NCBI GenBank assembly: GCA_036186865.1
Contig: AP025047.1
Span: 25,392,396 to 25,456,395 of the forward strand
DNA from: Eustoma russellianum
Taxonomy: Eukaryota; Streptophyta; Magnoliopsida; Gentianales; Gentianaceae
Reading direction: 5' to 3'
DNA: 64,000 nucleotides
Positions 23,112 to 36,094 of the stretch are shown here, piece after piece; positions within the stretch are counted from its first letter, which is position 1; each line of letters starts with the position of its first letter. The notes under the pieces are model-generated. The model did not search any database. It saw only the letters and a list, made by a program, of their open reading frames with translations, and was not told the origin of the DNA. Position numbers and translations under genes: made by a program.

Positions 23112-23486
23112 TGTGATAGGATGCAACGTGAGGCTCGCTAGATTGTATTGTCGCCTTCTTAGGCTGTACAATTGCATGCGTTTGTTTCAAAGATAGAACA
23201 AAGTTTGTAGAATTTTTTTGTGCCTTATATTCTTCAATGTACTCTAATCCGGTTTTATCATTTTCATGCTTTTGAGAAGAAATAAGGCGATCTAACATGC
23301 AAGTACTTGCATCGAATCGTTTTACTGTCTTTTCTAAGTCCGCATTTCTTGCTTTCAAATTTGAAATCTCGGCTTTCATCTTAATGTTCTCAGATCTTAA
23401 GGAGGAAATCTCAGATTTTAATGAATTATCATGCAAGACGACTCTTCTTTTGAATCGTTTAATTGAGATACAAGATTTTTGTTAGA
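23112..23486 (-). pseudogene. copia C gag, coiled-coil piece
   Basis: The minus strand encodes LKSEISSLRSENIKMKAEIS and continues through DLEKTVKRFDAS, matching the coiled coil of copia D gag (57840-58080). A frameshift lies near the start. It ends in a SYHTT stretch at the AGTAG duplication, whose continuation is at 14510. Coiled coils in Sirevirus gag are thought to mediate self-association or light-chain binding; that role is general family knowledge. Confidence 0.82.
23482..23486. repeat. Target-site duplication TTAGA of LARD2 (second copy TTAAA 49115-49119)
   Basis: One mismatch between copies. The call is supported because the flanks rejoin copia C gag at the expected residue. Confidence 0.7.
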
Positions 23487-25059
23487 TGTTATAACCCTTG
23501 TTTTCCTCTTTTTATTACAATTATTAGTTAATATAAATAGTGTATAGATAATATAGGGAACACAATCCTAATATGAATAAGAGAAGAAAAAGATAAAGCT
23601 TAAATTAAATTACAAATTTAAATTATAAGATAACCAAAATATCCTAGGATTTTTACCTAATAAACCACCTATAATTATACCTACACATCACACAATTGGG
23701 TCTATTCATCAAAAACAAAAGAAAAAAAGGCAGCTACAGCAGCTGCCCTAATGCTCCAAAAGAAAGATATTCCAGCCATCCCTCTATTCTTCTAACTCCA
23801 AATTTGCTGCCACTAGTTGCAAGACCAAGAAACAATAATTTTCATCTGATTTCCATCCGATCTTCATATAGCACGTATAATCGAGACACGAGGCAAGTAT
23901 CCTTGCTATATTTGCTATGTTTTACAAAGTTATTATGCTATTTTCGTATCGAATCGGATCATGTATACGTAGTTGTGATTTGTATAGATTGATGTATATA
24001 CGTATGTAATTGTTGTATCTATGTATCGATTATGTGTATATATGTCAAAATGTACATGAATCTTGGCGTTCTTGATGTATATATGTACCGGCTGTACATG
24101 AAGAAATATGTAGCTGTATTATATGTGTATTGCCTAGGTATGGGTTAATAGTATAATAAAATTGAGTTTTGATGAAATTCACACAGTGGCACTTCCGGCT
24201 ATGGCTTAAAGGGTGAAGAAATGAGAATAGCATGTGAATGAATGTGGTATATGAAAGTTTCTGTGCAACCGAAAGTTATGTTTATACAAATATATAATGT
24301 GTGAAAGTTGTGAATTGTGTGTTTGGGCTAAGGTAATTGGAAATTGTGGAGAATGGGAGATTTTCGGCTTAAGCTTGATATGTAAACATTTTATAATTTA
24401 ATATGTATAAATCATAAAGTATTTGAATAAAGTATATGGATACATATATATATGTGAAATATTTGATAGGGCCGAAAATATTTATTTGCAAAAATGATTT
24501 GGCCACTGACCGTACACTTCTTATATATAAAAATATAATTTGGTGACATTGCCTATTATATATATGTATACGTAATAGGCAATATGAAATGTATATACGT
24601 ATATGTAATATGTGTATATGTATATATGTATATGTTATATGGAGATGTTTATGTATGGGAGTTATGTGAATATATATGTGTTAATTGGTGTGTTGGCCGT
24701 AGGCTGGGCTGCAGCAAGGTCGCGACTCTGGCTGGCAGGGTCTAAGCATGGTCACTAGTTCCGGCTGGCAGAGCCATGGCAAGGCCACAGTAAGGCAGCG
24801 TGCCTGGCTGGCAGGGCCGCGGTAAGGCTGCGGCCGGGCACGGACTGAGTCGCGAACTCAAGTGAAACGCGTAGGTGCAAGCGCGTATATGCACGTGTAT
24901 GGGTGCAGGTATGTACGTGAGTATACTTATATGTTACGTGCAAGTATAAGCGCGTATATGCATGTGTATGGGCGCAGGCATATACGTGGGTATATTTGCA
25001 CAAGGATGATAAATTGGAATTTAAATGGAAATAAAGTGATCAACGGAAAAGTAGAAATG

Positions 25060-25329
25060 AATATCGCATATGGATGCCACTAGAGGTAACCGCATATGGG
25101 TATCAGGAATGATAATCGCATATGGATGCTGATAGGGGTAACCGCATATGGGTATCAGGAATGATAATCACATATGGATGCCACTAGGGGTACCTGCATA
25201 TGGGTATCAGGAATGATAATCGCATATGGATGCCACTGGGGTAACCGCATATGGGTATGGATACCGCATATGGATGCCGCTAGGGGTAACCGCATATGGG
25301 TATCAGGAATAGATATCGCATATGGATGC
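25060..25329. repeat. 52-bp minisatellite, LARD2 5' LTR, first part
   Basis: Each unit is two ~26-base halves, one with CGCATATGGGTATCAGGAAT and one with CGCATATGGATGCCACTAG, both centred on CATATG. The array continues at 30012-30215 after the solo LTR. The 3' LTR has the counterpart at 47888-48330. Confidence 0.9.
25325..25329. repeat. Target-site duplication GATGC of the solo LTR (second copy 30012-30016)
   Basis: GATGC flanks both ends of 25330-30011. Because GATGC occurs in every minisatellite unit, the match alone is weaker evidence than usual; the TGT...ACA ends support it. Confidence 0.85.
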
Positions 25330-26721
25330 TGTGGCGCCCCGCACCCTGGCCCCGCCGGAGTCGGTGCACCCGCCATACTTCACTAAGGAGAGTACTAGGC
25401 GTCGTCTCATACGTATCATGATCCATGGTATAATGCATGGATTTTCGTGCTTACACGCAGATAAGTATGCGAAACCGTGGCAGAATTTAAAAATTTAAAT
25501 TAAAAACATCCACTAGATCATTCTTTGTTTTACAACCCAAATCAAAGTATCGAACTCTCAAAAGCAGATGTTTTCCATCACAACTACATAATCAGTCATC
25601 AGTCATAATCGTCAAGTCACGTCTCCTAATCTGCCCATCCTTCGCTGCACTCACGGGTAGGGGCTCTAGGTTCATCCTCATCCATTCTACCTTGTTCCCT
25701 GCAGCCTTTGGGAGAAAAAATAGGGGGTGAGTGACAAAGTCACCAGCAAGTACACCATAAACAATCATGCATTAACTGGAAAGTACATACAAGAACCGAA
25801 CCCAAAATTCGGTTTAGAACATACCTGCCCTTCCATTAAACACCCGTAAGAAGTCAACACAAGGTATATCCAAGGTCATAGCTTAACAGAGATTAAAACT
25901 TAACAGAGACCATAGGTTAAGAAAGGATCATCATTCAATAAAGATCATGCCATACAAAAAGGTCATCTCTCAATAAAGATCATAACTTAGGAGCTACCTA
26001 TTCAAAAAAACTTGGCCTAAAGGTCATGAATAAGATCATAGCTTACATATCAACAGTAGTGAAATCATAACTTAGGTAACGAGAGATAGGAGGATCAAAC
26101 CTATGTAACATTACCTCTAAAATTTGGCTAGCATCTCATCCCTTCAATCAATAGCCGTTAAGGCAATAAAATCATAACTTAGTCACGAAGCAAGTAATAA
26201 CACAGCCTAGTGCAATTAGACTCAATATCATGCTCGTGACAATATGCAATGCGAATGAATGTGCAAAAGTAGCGCATAATGCCCTCCATCCAATACCCGA
26301 TAGGGATCATCACTTAATGCGTCAAAATCATAACTTAAATAAAATCGTTATTTAAAGAGCATAACAATAAAAGACTGTACCTCGCATCGATTCATAACAT
26401 AAAAAGAGTCATCACTTAGGGAAGTCATACTTAGGTCTACGAGGTCATCACAACTTAGTCTAGGTATCATGTGTCACTACACAATGACTTAATGAATGTA
26501 ACATGCATGCATATGTACGTGTGATGCATCATGATAAAAATGAGGATATGATCTTTTCATGCTCTTCTTTCAAATCATCATCGTCATAAAACAATAGAGT
26601 CTTCAGATCTATCTTTCCGAATCTGAGGCGGTAACTTCTCCCCTTCGAATCTATTATTCCTGGATTCGGAACGGTAACGTCATCATACTTGCCGGGTCTA
26701 TTCTTTTCTGGACCCTCACGG

Positions 26722-26766
26722 TCATCATCATCATCATCAGGCATATTATTTTCCGGGCCAGCATGG

Positions 26767-26799
<33 letters not shown>

Positions 26800-26800
26800 G
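26722..26800. repeat. (ATC)n trinucleotide tracts in the solo LTR
   Basis: Two runs separated by a GGCATATTATTTTCCGGGCC-like linker that recurs after the second run. The poly-Asp reading on the minus strand is a by-product. Confidence 0.85.
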
Positions 26801-27659
26801 GCCCATTATTTTCCGGGCCTGCGTGGTCATACTGTCAGATCGCTTAACCCGGATCTAAGCGGGTTCATACTGGCCAAGTTCATACTCACACACGGTACCG
26901 GTGGAGAATCATTCTTTTCAAAAATCATCTTTTGAAAACACTTTTCATCTTTCTTTCACATAAAAATCATGCTGTAAATCATGTACGTGACGATGATGCA
27001 ATGTATGCCATGCATTATGCGACTCGTGAACAAATGCATCATAGTCATGCATGCACAGACTTGTCTCTTAAACTGGAAAAACTGTCCAGCAATCACATTC
27101 TGTTCATACAGCCTCATGCTCATCAATTCGTGCTCATATTCATAAACCCATGCCATACATATGCATAATGAATGCTTAGACACATGCTATTAAAATTTCG
27201 TAACATTCTGAAATGTCTAACTACCTAAAAGCATCATACTATCATCAAAAGCACTGCTGAAATCAGCAGGGCAGTACCGCCTTACCTCAGTTTTGTGGGT
27301 CATAAAACCTTATTCGTTTTGATCCATTACCTGAAAAACATAGCTAATTCACCAAGGAACAACATTCATAAGGCTAAACATCACATTCAAGCCTAAATGA
27401 TCAAAATTGAAGCCTTACAACTTAGGACATTAAACTGTCCTATTTTCCAGTTTTGTACCACTAACTTGAACTCAGTTGTTAACCATCAAAATGGTGGTTT
27501 TAGACTGGTTTATTTACATGAATATGCACATCTATGCCCTACGTAATTACCATAAAATTTCCAAGGCAATTCAATAAGTTTAAAGGGGTCATCTAATTAC
27601 TTTCCCAAATTGGGTACATGCAGAGACTGAATTGACCAGTTGTATCACGAAATACATTG

Positions 27660-28400
27660 TGATCAAACCACAACTCCTTTTACCAAAATTCCAACTCACA
27701 TATGTCATAAATACATAAAACTATCAGCCTACCAAAAATCAGCTCATTTGCATATTCCTAAGGTGCATTTGCAAGCCACACAACTTACTACTCAAAACTG
27801 TCCTGTTCCAGCAACTCTATTTGAGCCGTTTCACCAACAATTTCATTAATAATAATTCACAACTCCTTTCATCAAAATTCCACCTCTCACATTTCCCATA
27901 CACATAAGGATATCACCATACCAAAAATTAGCCAATTTGAACACTCCTAAGATTCATGTTCAGGTCGTTCAACATAACACATAAATCTGTCCAGTTCCAG
28001 TACTTCTGTTTGACCACTTCTTACAAAAAACATCATTAAGGACACACCACCACACCTTTTATTGAAATTCCAACTCACACATTTCATATACATATGAGGC
28101 TAACATAAAACCAAAAACTAGCAAATTTTAATACTCCTAAGATTCATTTTCAGGTTATGCAAAACGTCACACTGTTCTGCCCAGTTCCAGTAATTGCTTC
28201 TTGAGCAGTTTTACCAAAAGATTTATTAAAAATAAAGCATAACTCTTTTTACTGCAATTCCAACTCTCACTTGTACTACACATACAAAGCTAGTGTCATG
28301 TCAAAATTTAGCTTAATTGAATACTTCTAAGGTTCGTTCTCAAGTCACACAATCAGCAACACAAATCTTCCAGCTCCATTAGTTTCAGCACTTCTTCACC
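27660..28400. repeat. ~190-bp degenerate tandem array in the solo LTR, about four units
   Basis: The block AACTCCTTTT...AATTCCAACTCAC starts at about 27672, 27861, 28051 and 28241, a period of 189-190. Each unit continues through ACCAAAAATTAGC-, CTCCTAAGATTCATTTTCAG- and CTGTCCAGTTCCAG-like segments in the same order. Confidence 0.8.
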
Positions 28401-29289
28401 TTTTTATTGTGCAAGCATCCTTCAACCAACTTCATTTATTAAGATGACTTACTATACATCAAATACACATTTAAACATAGTTATTTCAAGTCTCATAACT
28501 CATTTTAGGCTACACGTGACTCATACCAACAGTCTTGCCATTTATTCTTAGAACATGTCACTTTTCATACCAACACTTTTCTTTACATCAACTAAGTTCA
28601 TGTCTTGTCCTTAGAATCTCCAACTAAGATTCATAACTTAAAAATGGCTAGTCATTCAAGCATGCACTTCACAAATAAGGCAAGATTGGCTAGAGTATAC
28701 TTGCCTCCTTGAACCTTAGAGCTTTTCCGTTGCTTGAACCTTGGTTGAAATGGAATGAAGTCTTCCTCCACTTTACTCATAGCACACATTTTTGAAGAGG
28801 AGAAGAAGGAGAACCTTAGCTACCATTTGAAATGAAGAATGAAGCTAGATTGAGGCTAGATTCATCTTACCAAAATGAAGCTTGAGTGGAGCATGAAATG
28901 GATTCAAACCACCAAGATGTTAGCTTCTCCTAGTAGCTTGTCAAATCTTCATCTTGTGACCATTTTGAATGTTCACGTTTTTGACATGAAAGAGGGGTAC
29001 CAAGGTGAGTTTTATTCTTTGAAATATAGAACTCACTTAGGAGATTCAATATTCAACTTACCTAGATGAGTTCTTCAAGGCTTGAAGATGAAGCTGATCT
29101 CACATTCCTAGCTTCATCATGGCCGAAAGTTTGATGATGATGGAGTAGTATTCTAAGTGTTCTAAAATTGCTTGGAGAAAATTTTCTTCCCTTGGCTAGA
29201 GGGGCAGCCGTGGGTTTAGTGGGAGGGGAAGGGATTCTCCATAGTTTAGTTAGGCTAATTAACCTTGGTTTCTTTTAACTAATCAAGGT

Positions 29290-29430
29290 TTCTTTAAGGC
29301 AACTATAGTTACTTTATGTCAACTATAGTTACTTTTTTGTCAACTATAGTTACTTTATGCCAATTATAGTTACTTTATGCCAACTATAGTCACTTTATGG
29401 CCAACCTTGGTTACTTTACCCAACTAGAGT
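29290..29430. repeat. 22-bp tandem repeats in the solo LTR
   Basis: About six imperfect copies of CAACTATAGTTACTTTATGC, followed by more diverged CCAACCTTGGTTACTTTA-type copies. Confidence 0.85.
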
Positions 29431-30011
29431 TATTTTCTTAACCTTGTAGTATCATTAAGTAACCATGGTAATCTTTCTTAGTCAACCATGGGGGGGTGGC
29501 GGTTTTGACTCCTTAGGGGGAAACTTTACCATGCTTAATTTATCTCCAAATGAGTTTAATAAGAAGCCATGTGGGTATTTGCCCCCTTTTTAATTGTTTC
29601 CCTTTTTTCTTGTTTTAAAAATAAAGTTAGGAAATTCCCAATTTCCTTTGGGCTAGGCCGAAATTCTCCAAGAATTTGGGGAAGAATTGCCCACTACTTA
29701 CACTCCTTAATTTTTCATTTGGCTTTATTTTAGAGAGGCACTTAAGATTAAACTCTCCTATAATTTGGGAAAACCCCCTTTAAGGCCCCTTTATATGCCT
29801 TATGACCGAAATTTTCTTAAGCCTTTGGGAATGAATTGGTCACTGCATATAGTCCCTAACTCACGCTTGAATTGATTATATCATTTTCTTATCATCCTAA
29901 GATGAAAGAATCACTAAGGAAACTTAGTGAAAGACGCTTGGAAGATACCACTTTATTAATTCACTTATATGAGTCTTCAAGTACTATACGACTTTTCGGC
30001 GGGGTACAACA

Positions 30012-30215
30012 GATGCCACTAGTGGTAACTACATATTTATATCAGAAATGGATATCGCATATGGATGCCGTAAAGGGTAACCGCATATGGATATCAGAGA
30101 TGGATATCGATAGGGATACCGTAAAGGGTAACCGCCTATGATATCGGAAAATGGAAATAAGATGAAAATGAAAAAGGATATCGATAGGGATGCCATAAGG
30201 GATAATCGCTTATGA
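30012..30215. repeat. 52-bp minisatellite, LARD2 5' LTR, second part
   Basis: Diverged continuation of 25060-25329 after the solo LTR, with GATATCGATAGGGAT-like degenerate halves. Confidence 0.82.
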
Positions 30216-30929
30216 TATGAGAAACGGAAATTGAGCTACGAGAAATGGAAAAAGAGATATGAAATGGAAATAAATAAAGAATAAATGGTTGTCAAGTCGT
30301 TGCATTCATGAACTGAAAAGGTGCATCACGGTTTTTGGATTGTATTGACTTATGTGTATGATGACTTAGCTGCATGTGCTTTACGTGCTTGATTGTACAG
30401 GAAGGACAAAAAAAGGTAAATTTATTTGTGAAGAGAAGCATGCTAATTTATATTATTTATTTATTATATTTACACTTGCTTCTTCGTGTATGATCCCATG
30501 GTAAATATAGTCGGGCTACTTGCGGGCGGTGTGTGTCAATCACCCTCCTTTACTAATTAGTTTTGCAGATAGACAGGTAAAGGAGTTAGTAGACCATGAA
30601 AGATCAGGACTGGAGATTTCGAGACTGAGGACATTCGGATGAGACTCTCGAGGATTTAGTTGAGGCAGTTATTTCGATATTCGAGGTTTATGTATTTTGG
30701 AGTTTAGTTTTTATATACATTTTACCATCGATTTAGAATTCCCTAGACATTGTATAATGATGCTGATTATTTTATCGAGGGTTTTTTAGTTTATAACTTT
30801 TTCGCTGACATCGATTTGCGTTATTTTGATGACGTGTAATTAAATTGTATCGACGCCTTGTATTCTTCTTAGTGAGATACGGTGGGTGAGTCGTTCTGAG
30901 TACTAGGGCCCGAGACGAGTCGCTACATA

Positions 30930-30941
30930 TGGTATCAGAGC
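30930..30941 (+). other. LARD2 primer binding site (tRNA-iMet)
   Basis: TGGTATCAGAGC two bases after the LTR, followed by ATGGCTCCAGATCCACGGCG, nearly the leader of LARD1. Confidence 0.93.
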
Positions 30942-32425
30942 ATGGCTCCAGATCCACGGCGGAAGCATAAACTTAGGCTATGATCTTAGAAATTAAGCCA
31001 CGATTTTAGACATAAGCGATGATCTTGATTAAGAGTTGATCTTCGCCTTAAGCATTAATTTTAGTCGTAAGCAATGATTATATAAGTATGTTATTGGAAA
31101 AAAAGACATGACCTTTCAGGTTAAGTGATGATCTTTCCCATAAGTTACAATCTTAGACTTACGGAATGACGATACCAAATACTGACTCTAGAAATTAAGG
31201 GGTGATTTGCATATTAGGTGATGGTTTGAAAATAAGTACTGATCTTAGTCATAAGCTGTGATTATATTCTAAGCATTGAACTTAGAAATAGTTAATGATT
31301 TTATACGTAAGAAATGGTGATACCAAGTATTGATTGTAGAAATAAGTCATGACATTAGACCTAAGAGATGATTGAATAAGGTATATGCCCATGTATGCCT
31401 AGGGTATACCATAAGCATTAGCCTTTCCTAAGTGCTGATTACAATCATATGCATAATTATTTAGATCCGATCCCTGCAAACCCGGTATCCTTATGATAAA
31501 TGAAGCGAGTTCACACCTCTACCTTGACAATAGTGTCGGAACGTGACTAGTTCTAAGTGGGGATCGTAGGTACTAAGAAATGAGTTATAGTATAAGGATG
31601 GAAACTAGTAACGATTTATAAGCATTATGACCAGTAGAATGTAGCAAAAAGAACTGTACAAAGGGTATTATAGTTATGATTAAGACGTTGATTTTTAGAA
31701 TATCAGGTAGGCCGAAGATATTAGTCTCATTAGGAATGTTGATTGTTAGTGATAAACGAGCATTACTAAAATAAGTACAATGGAATAACAAAATAATAAG
31801 TGTTCATTCCCAGAAACACGTAAGTACTGATGTACCGAGTAGGCTTGAATTGAAATAGAGTACGTATGAACAAGCAATGATTGTTTTCAGGTGGCGATCT
31901 AACTAAGTTATAATTAACGATTGAAATAACTAAGTGAAAAAGTATAGTGGAACAGGGTGGCGTGCGGAAGCATGGTGAATTAGAATATCATAAGTCGATT
32001 AATATTTAGTGTGCCATGCTTGGATTGAATAACTTAGGTTAAAGATTTATTAGAAATGTACGTAGGTTGATTTCTCATTGACATTAAGGGGTGACTTAGA
32101 AAAACATTATTATACGAGGTATTGGACTATTAATTTCAAGTAGTTTAACATTTTCTTATAAGCACGTACACCCCGATATATTCTATATTTCAAAGGGATT
32201 TCAATGATTTTTTCTACTAAACATTTCAATTAGTTTTAATTTTTAGTATATTAGTTTACAAGGCAAACTTCCTCTTTGAATTTGTATATGAATATAATAA
32301 AATTTCAACTATTACGACAACTTTGAAAAATAGATATATATATATATATATTTTTAAACGTCGACGTTTTTTTAGAACGATATGTTTATATATTTCTTAT
32401 ATTTTTCAAACTTTCGTGTGGATAT
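30942..32425 (+). other. LARD2 leader and unique interior, non-coding
   Basis: No gene seen. From 30965 to 31450 short motifs of type GATCTTAGA and TTAAG/ATAAG recur every 20-30 bases. The remainder is AT-rich, with a (TA)n run at about 32335-32350. Confidence 0.7.
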
Positions 32426-35400
32426 ACTTATTTTAGTAAATGAATTTTATTTGACGATGATCGATTTTGCAAGCATTTTACCCATTAAATGCTTTTGAAG
32501 TTGTTTATCTACTTGCGATGAACTTAATAATTTCGTGAAACAGAAATAGTTTCAAAATATACATAGTTCTTCTTGAAATATAGAGGTACCTTATCCAAAT
32601 TGTTTTGCAAAACTTTATCTTTGTTGACTTTTCAATTGCTATATTTTGAGAAATAAAATATAGCTTTCAAAATATATATTTCTTTGTAAAGAAAAGACGT
32701 CATGTTCAAATTGTTTTGTTGATAGAGAAATTTTATGCTTGTTATGTCTCAATTGTTTTAAAACAGTTTCAACCCTAATACTTTGCGAACCAATTCTGTC
32801 ATTATTTTAGAAATGGTCATTTGAGACACCGCATTGCGAAAATAAATATGCAATACGTTGGTTTGTGGGTTTATAAAAAAGAGTTAGAATGGATATTATT
32901 TTAAATAGTTAAAGCTATATTCCAAATTATAGCTACGTAAGTTACTTTTCTCTAAATTGAAGAAAAATATGTCCATATACATACTTCGCATACTAGGTTG
33001 TTGATGATATCTTTGAAAAAGTAAGAACATAATCATAAAACTAGGTTTTAAGTATAAGAATTGAATTTGAGGACTTGATTTTGTATTTACGAAGTGAAAT
33101 GATTAATACATTGGAAGATTTGATGGATATTTTGGACGATCATGAACTCGGAGATGAATCATATATAAGGAGTTAATAAATCAAAATTGTAGATTGCAAC
33201 AAGTTGAATTATACACGTCAAGTGGTATAAATAAAGGTTTATAGGTTGTAATTATAGAGAATTAAGTTAAAGATTGAAGTATACATAAGTACTGATTATA
33301 CATGATCGTTGAGGGTAACTGATATAAGTATGATATCTATTGATGATTGGGTTATAGAGCCCCATGTATGATGACAATACCCTAAGTTTAATCTTAGAGT
33401 TTTAAGAAGATAGGTTATGATCTGAAACAAGCGAGAGGCAGTGGATTAGAAACTATCTTGTTGGTGTTCAAGGAATTCTTCTGAGGTCTTTGCCTATGAT
33501 AAGAAACTGAAATAAATAGCATATCAGAAAACACAAAGGGTAATTAGCTTAGCATTATCTAGGTGAATGCATGAGTAGAACCATACTAAATCATTGATTA
33601 TACTATACACAAGTTTCTAGAACGAAACTTATTGTAAGCATTTTATCTTTGTTGACTTATTTTAGTAAATGAATTTTATTTGACGATGATCGATTTTGCA
33701 AGCATTTTACCCATTAAATGCTTTTGAAGTTGTTTATCTACTTGCGATGAACTTAATAATTTCGTGAAACAGAAATAGTTTCAAAATATACATAGTTCTT
33801 CTTGAAATAGAGAGGTACCTTATCCAAATTGTTTTGCAAAACTTTATCTTTGTTGACTTTTCAATTGCTATATTTTGAGAAATAAAATATAGCTTTCAAA
33901 ATATATATTTCTTTGTAAAGAAAAGACGTCATGTTCAAATTGTTTTGTTGATAGAGAAATTTCATGCTTGTTATGTCTCAATTGTTTTAAAATAGTTTCA
34001 ACCGTAATACTTTGCGAACCAATTGTGTCATTATTTTAGAAATGGTCATTTGAGACACCGCATTGCAAAAACAAATATGCAATACGTTGGTTTTTGGGTT
34101 TATAAAAAAGAGTTAGAATGGATATTATTTTAAATAGTTAAAGCTATATTCCAAATTATAGCTACGTAAGTTACTTTTCTCTAAATTGAAGAAAAATATG
34201 TCCATATACATACTTCGCATACTAGGTTGTTGATGATATCTTTGAAAAAGTAAGAACATAATCATAAAACTAGGTTGTAAGTATAAGAATTGAATTTGAG
34301 GACTTGATTTTGTATTTACGAAGTGAAATGATTAATACATTAGAAGATTTGATGGATATTTTGGACGATCATGAACTCGGAGATGAATCATATATAAGGA
34401 GTTAATAAATCAAAATTGTAGATTGCAACAAGTTGAATTATACACGTCAAGTGGTATAAATAAAGGTTTATAGGTTGTAATTATAGAGAATTAAGTTAAA
34501 GATTGAAGTATACATAAGTACTGTTTATACATGATCGTTGAAGGTAACTGATATAAGTACGATATCTATTGTTGATTGGGTTATAGAGCCCCATGTATGA
34601 TGACAATACCCTAAGTTTAATCTTAGAGTTTTAAGAAGATAGGTTATGATCTGAAACAAGCGAGAGGCAGTGGATTAGAAACTATCTTGTTGGTGTTCAA
34701 GGAATTCTTCTGAGGTCTTTGCCTATGATAAGAAACTGAAATAAATAGCATATCAGAAAACACAAAGGGTAATTAGCTTAGCATTATCTAGGTGAATGCA
34801 TGAGTAGAACCATACTAAATCATTGATTATACTATACACAAGTTTCTAGGACGAAACTTATTGTAAGCATTTTATCTTTGTTGACTTATTTTAGTAAATG
34901 AATTTTATTTGACGATGATCGATTTTGCAAGCATTTTACCCATTAAATGCTTTTGAAGTTGTTTATCTACTTGCGATGAACTTAATAATTTCGTGAAACA
35001 GAAATAGTTTCAAAATATACATAGTTCTTCTTGAAATAGAGAGGTACCTTATCCAAATTGTTTTGCAAAACTTTATCTTTGTTGACTTTTCAATTGCTAT
35101 ATTTTGAGAAATAAAATATAGCTTTCAAAATATATATTTCTTTGTAAAGAAAAGACGTCATGTTCAAATTGTTTTGTTGATAGAGAAATTTTATGCTTGT
35201 TATGTCTCAACTGTTTTAAAATAGTTTCAACCGTAATACTTTGCGAACCAATTGTGTCATTATTTTAGAAATGATCATTTGAGACACCGCATTGCGAAAA
35301 CAAATATGCAATACATTGGTTTATGGGTTTATAAAAAAGAGTTAGAATGGATATTAATTTAAATAGTTAAAGCTATATTCCAAATTATAGCTACGTAAGT

Positions 35401-36094
35401 TACTTTTCTCTAAATTGAAGAAAAATATGTCCATATACATACTTCGCATACTAGGTTGTTGATGATATCTCTGAAAAAGTAAGAACATAATCATAAAACT
35501 AGGTTGTAAGTATAAGAATTGAATTTGAGGACTTGATTTTGTATTTACGAAGTGAAATGATTAATACATTGGAAGATTTGATGGATATTTTGGACGATCA
35601 TGAACTCGGAGATGAATCATATATAAGGAGTTAATAAATCAAAATTGTAGATTGCAACAAGTTGAATTATACACGTCAAGTGGTATAAATAAAGGTTTAT
35701 AGGTTGTAATTATAGAGAATTAAGTTAAAGATTGAAGTATACATAAGTACTGATTATACAGGATCGTTGAGGGTAACTGATATAAGTACGATATCTATTG
35801 ATGATTGGGTTATAGAACCCCATGTATGATGACAATACCCTAAGTTTAATCTTAGAGTTTTAAGAAGATAGGTTGTGATCTGAAACAAGCGAGAGGCAGT
35901 GGATTAGAAACTATCTTGTTGGTGTTCAAGGAATTCTTCTGAGGTCTTTGGCTATGATAAGAAACTGAAATAAATAGCATATCAGAAAACACAAAGGGTA
36001 ATTAGCTTAGCATTATCTAGGTGAATGCATGAGTAGAACCATACTAAATCATTGATTATACTATACACAAGTTTCTAGGACGAAACTGATTGTA
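32426..36094 (+). repeat. 1229-bp tandem repeat, three units, in the LARD2 interior
   Basis: Units start at 32426, 33655 and 34884, exactly 1229 bases apart. Comparing the first two by eye I see roughly 1 percent difference. The last unit stops about 18 bases short, where it meets the polypurine tract. Unit ends carry TTTCTAGGACGAAACT, the diverged pol-end relic. No coding frame lies inside. Confidence 0.93.

Larger units (their letters stand above)
25330..30011 (-). mobile_element. Solo LTR, 4682 bp, gypsy type
   Basis: Plus-strand ends are TGTGGCGCCCC and GGGGTACAACA. Read on the minus strand it begins TGTTGTACCCCG and ends GGGGCGCCACA, with the same 3'-terminal module as LARD1 and LARD2, so the minus strand is sense. 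No primer site, polypurine tract or second LTR lies inside, as expected after LTR-LTR recombination. It carries an (ATC)n tract, a ~190-bp tandem array and a 22-bp array. Open frames inside are short and unsupported. Confidence 0.85.
23487..30927 (+). repeat. 5' LTR of LARD2, interrupted by a solo LTR
   Basis: LTR sequence is at 23487-25329 and 30017-30927. The first part includes imperfect GGCTGGCAGGGC repeats in a GC-rich patch (24700-24850), two ~70-bp repeats (24880-25015) and a 52-bp minisatellite (25060-25329) that continues after the insertion. Confidence 0.85.

Noticed and set aside
24755..25003. 82-aa minus-strand protein, with a similar one at 47544-47897
   Set aside because: Reads through GC-rich and 70-bp repeats of the LARD2 LTR; similarity follows from LTR duplication.
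25060..25329. CRISPR-like array of regular repeats
   Set aside because: Both half-units are repeated with no unique spacers, and the array lies inside a plant LTR. It is a minisatellite.
26529..26744. Poly-Asp protein on the minus strand
   Set aside because: A product of the (ATC)n tract in the solo LTR; no domain and no context.
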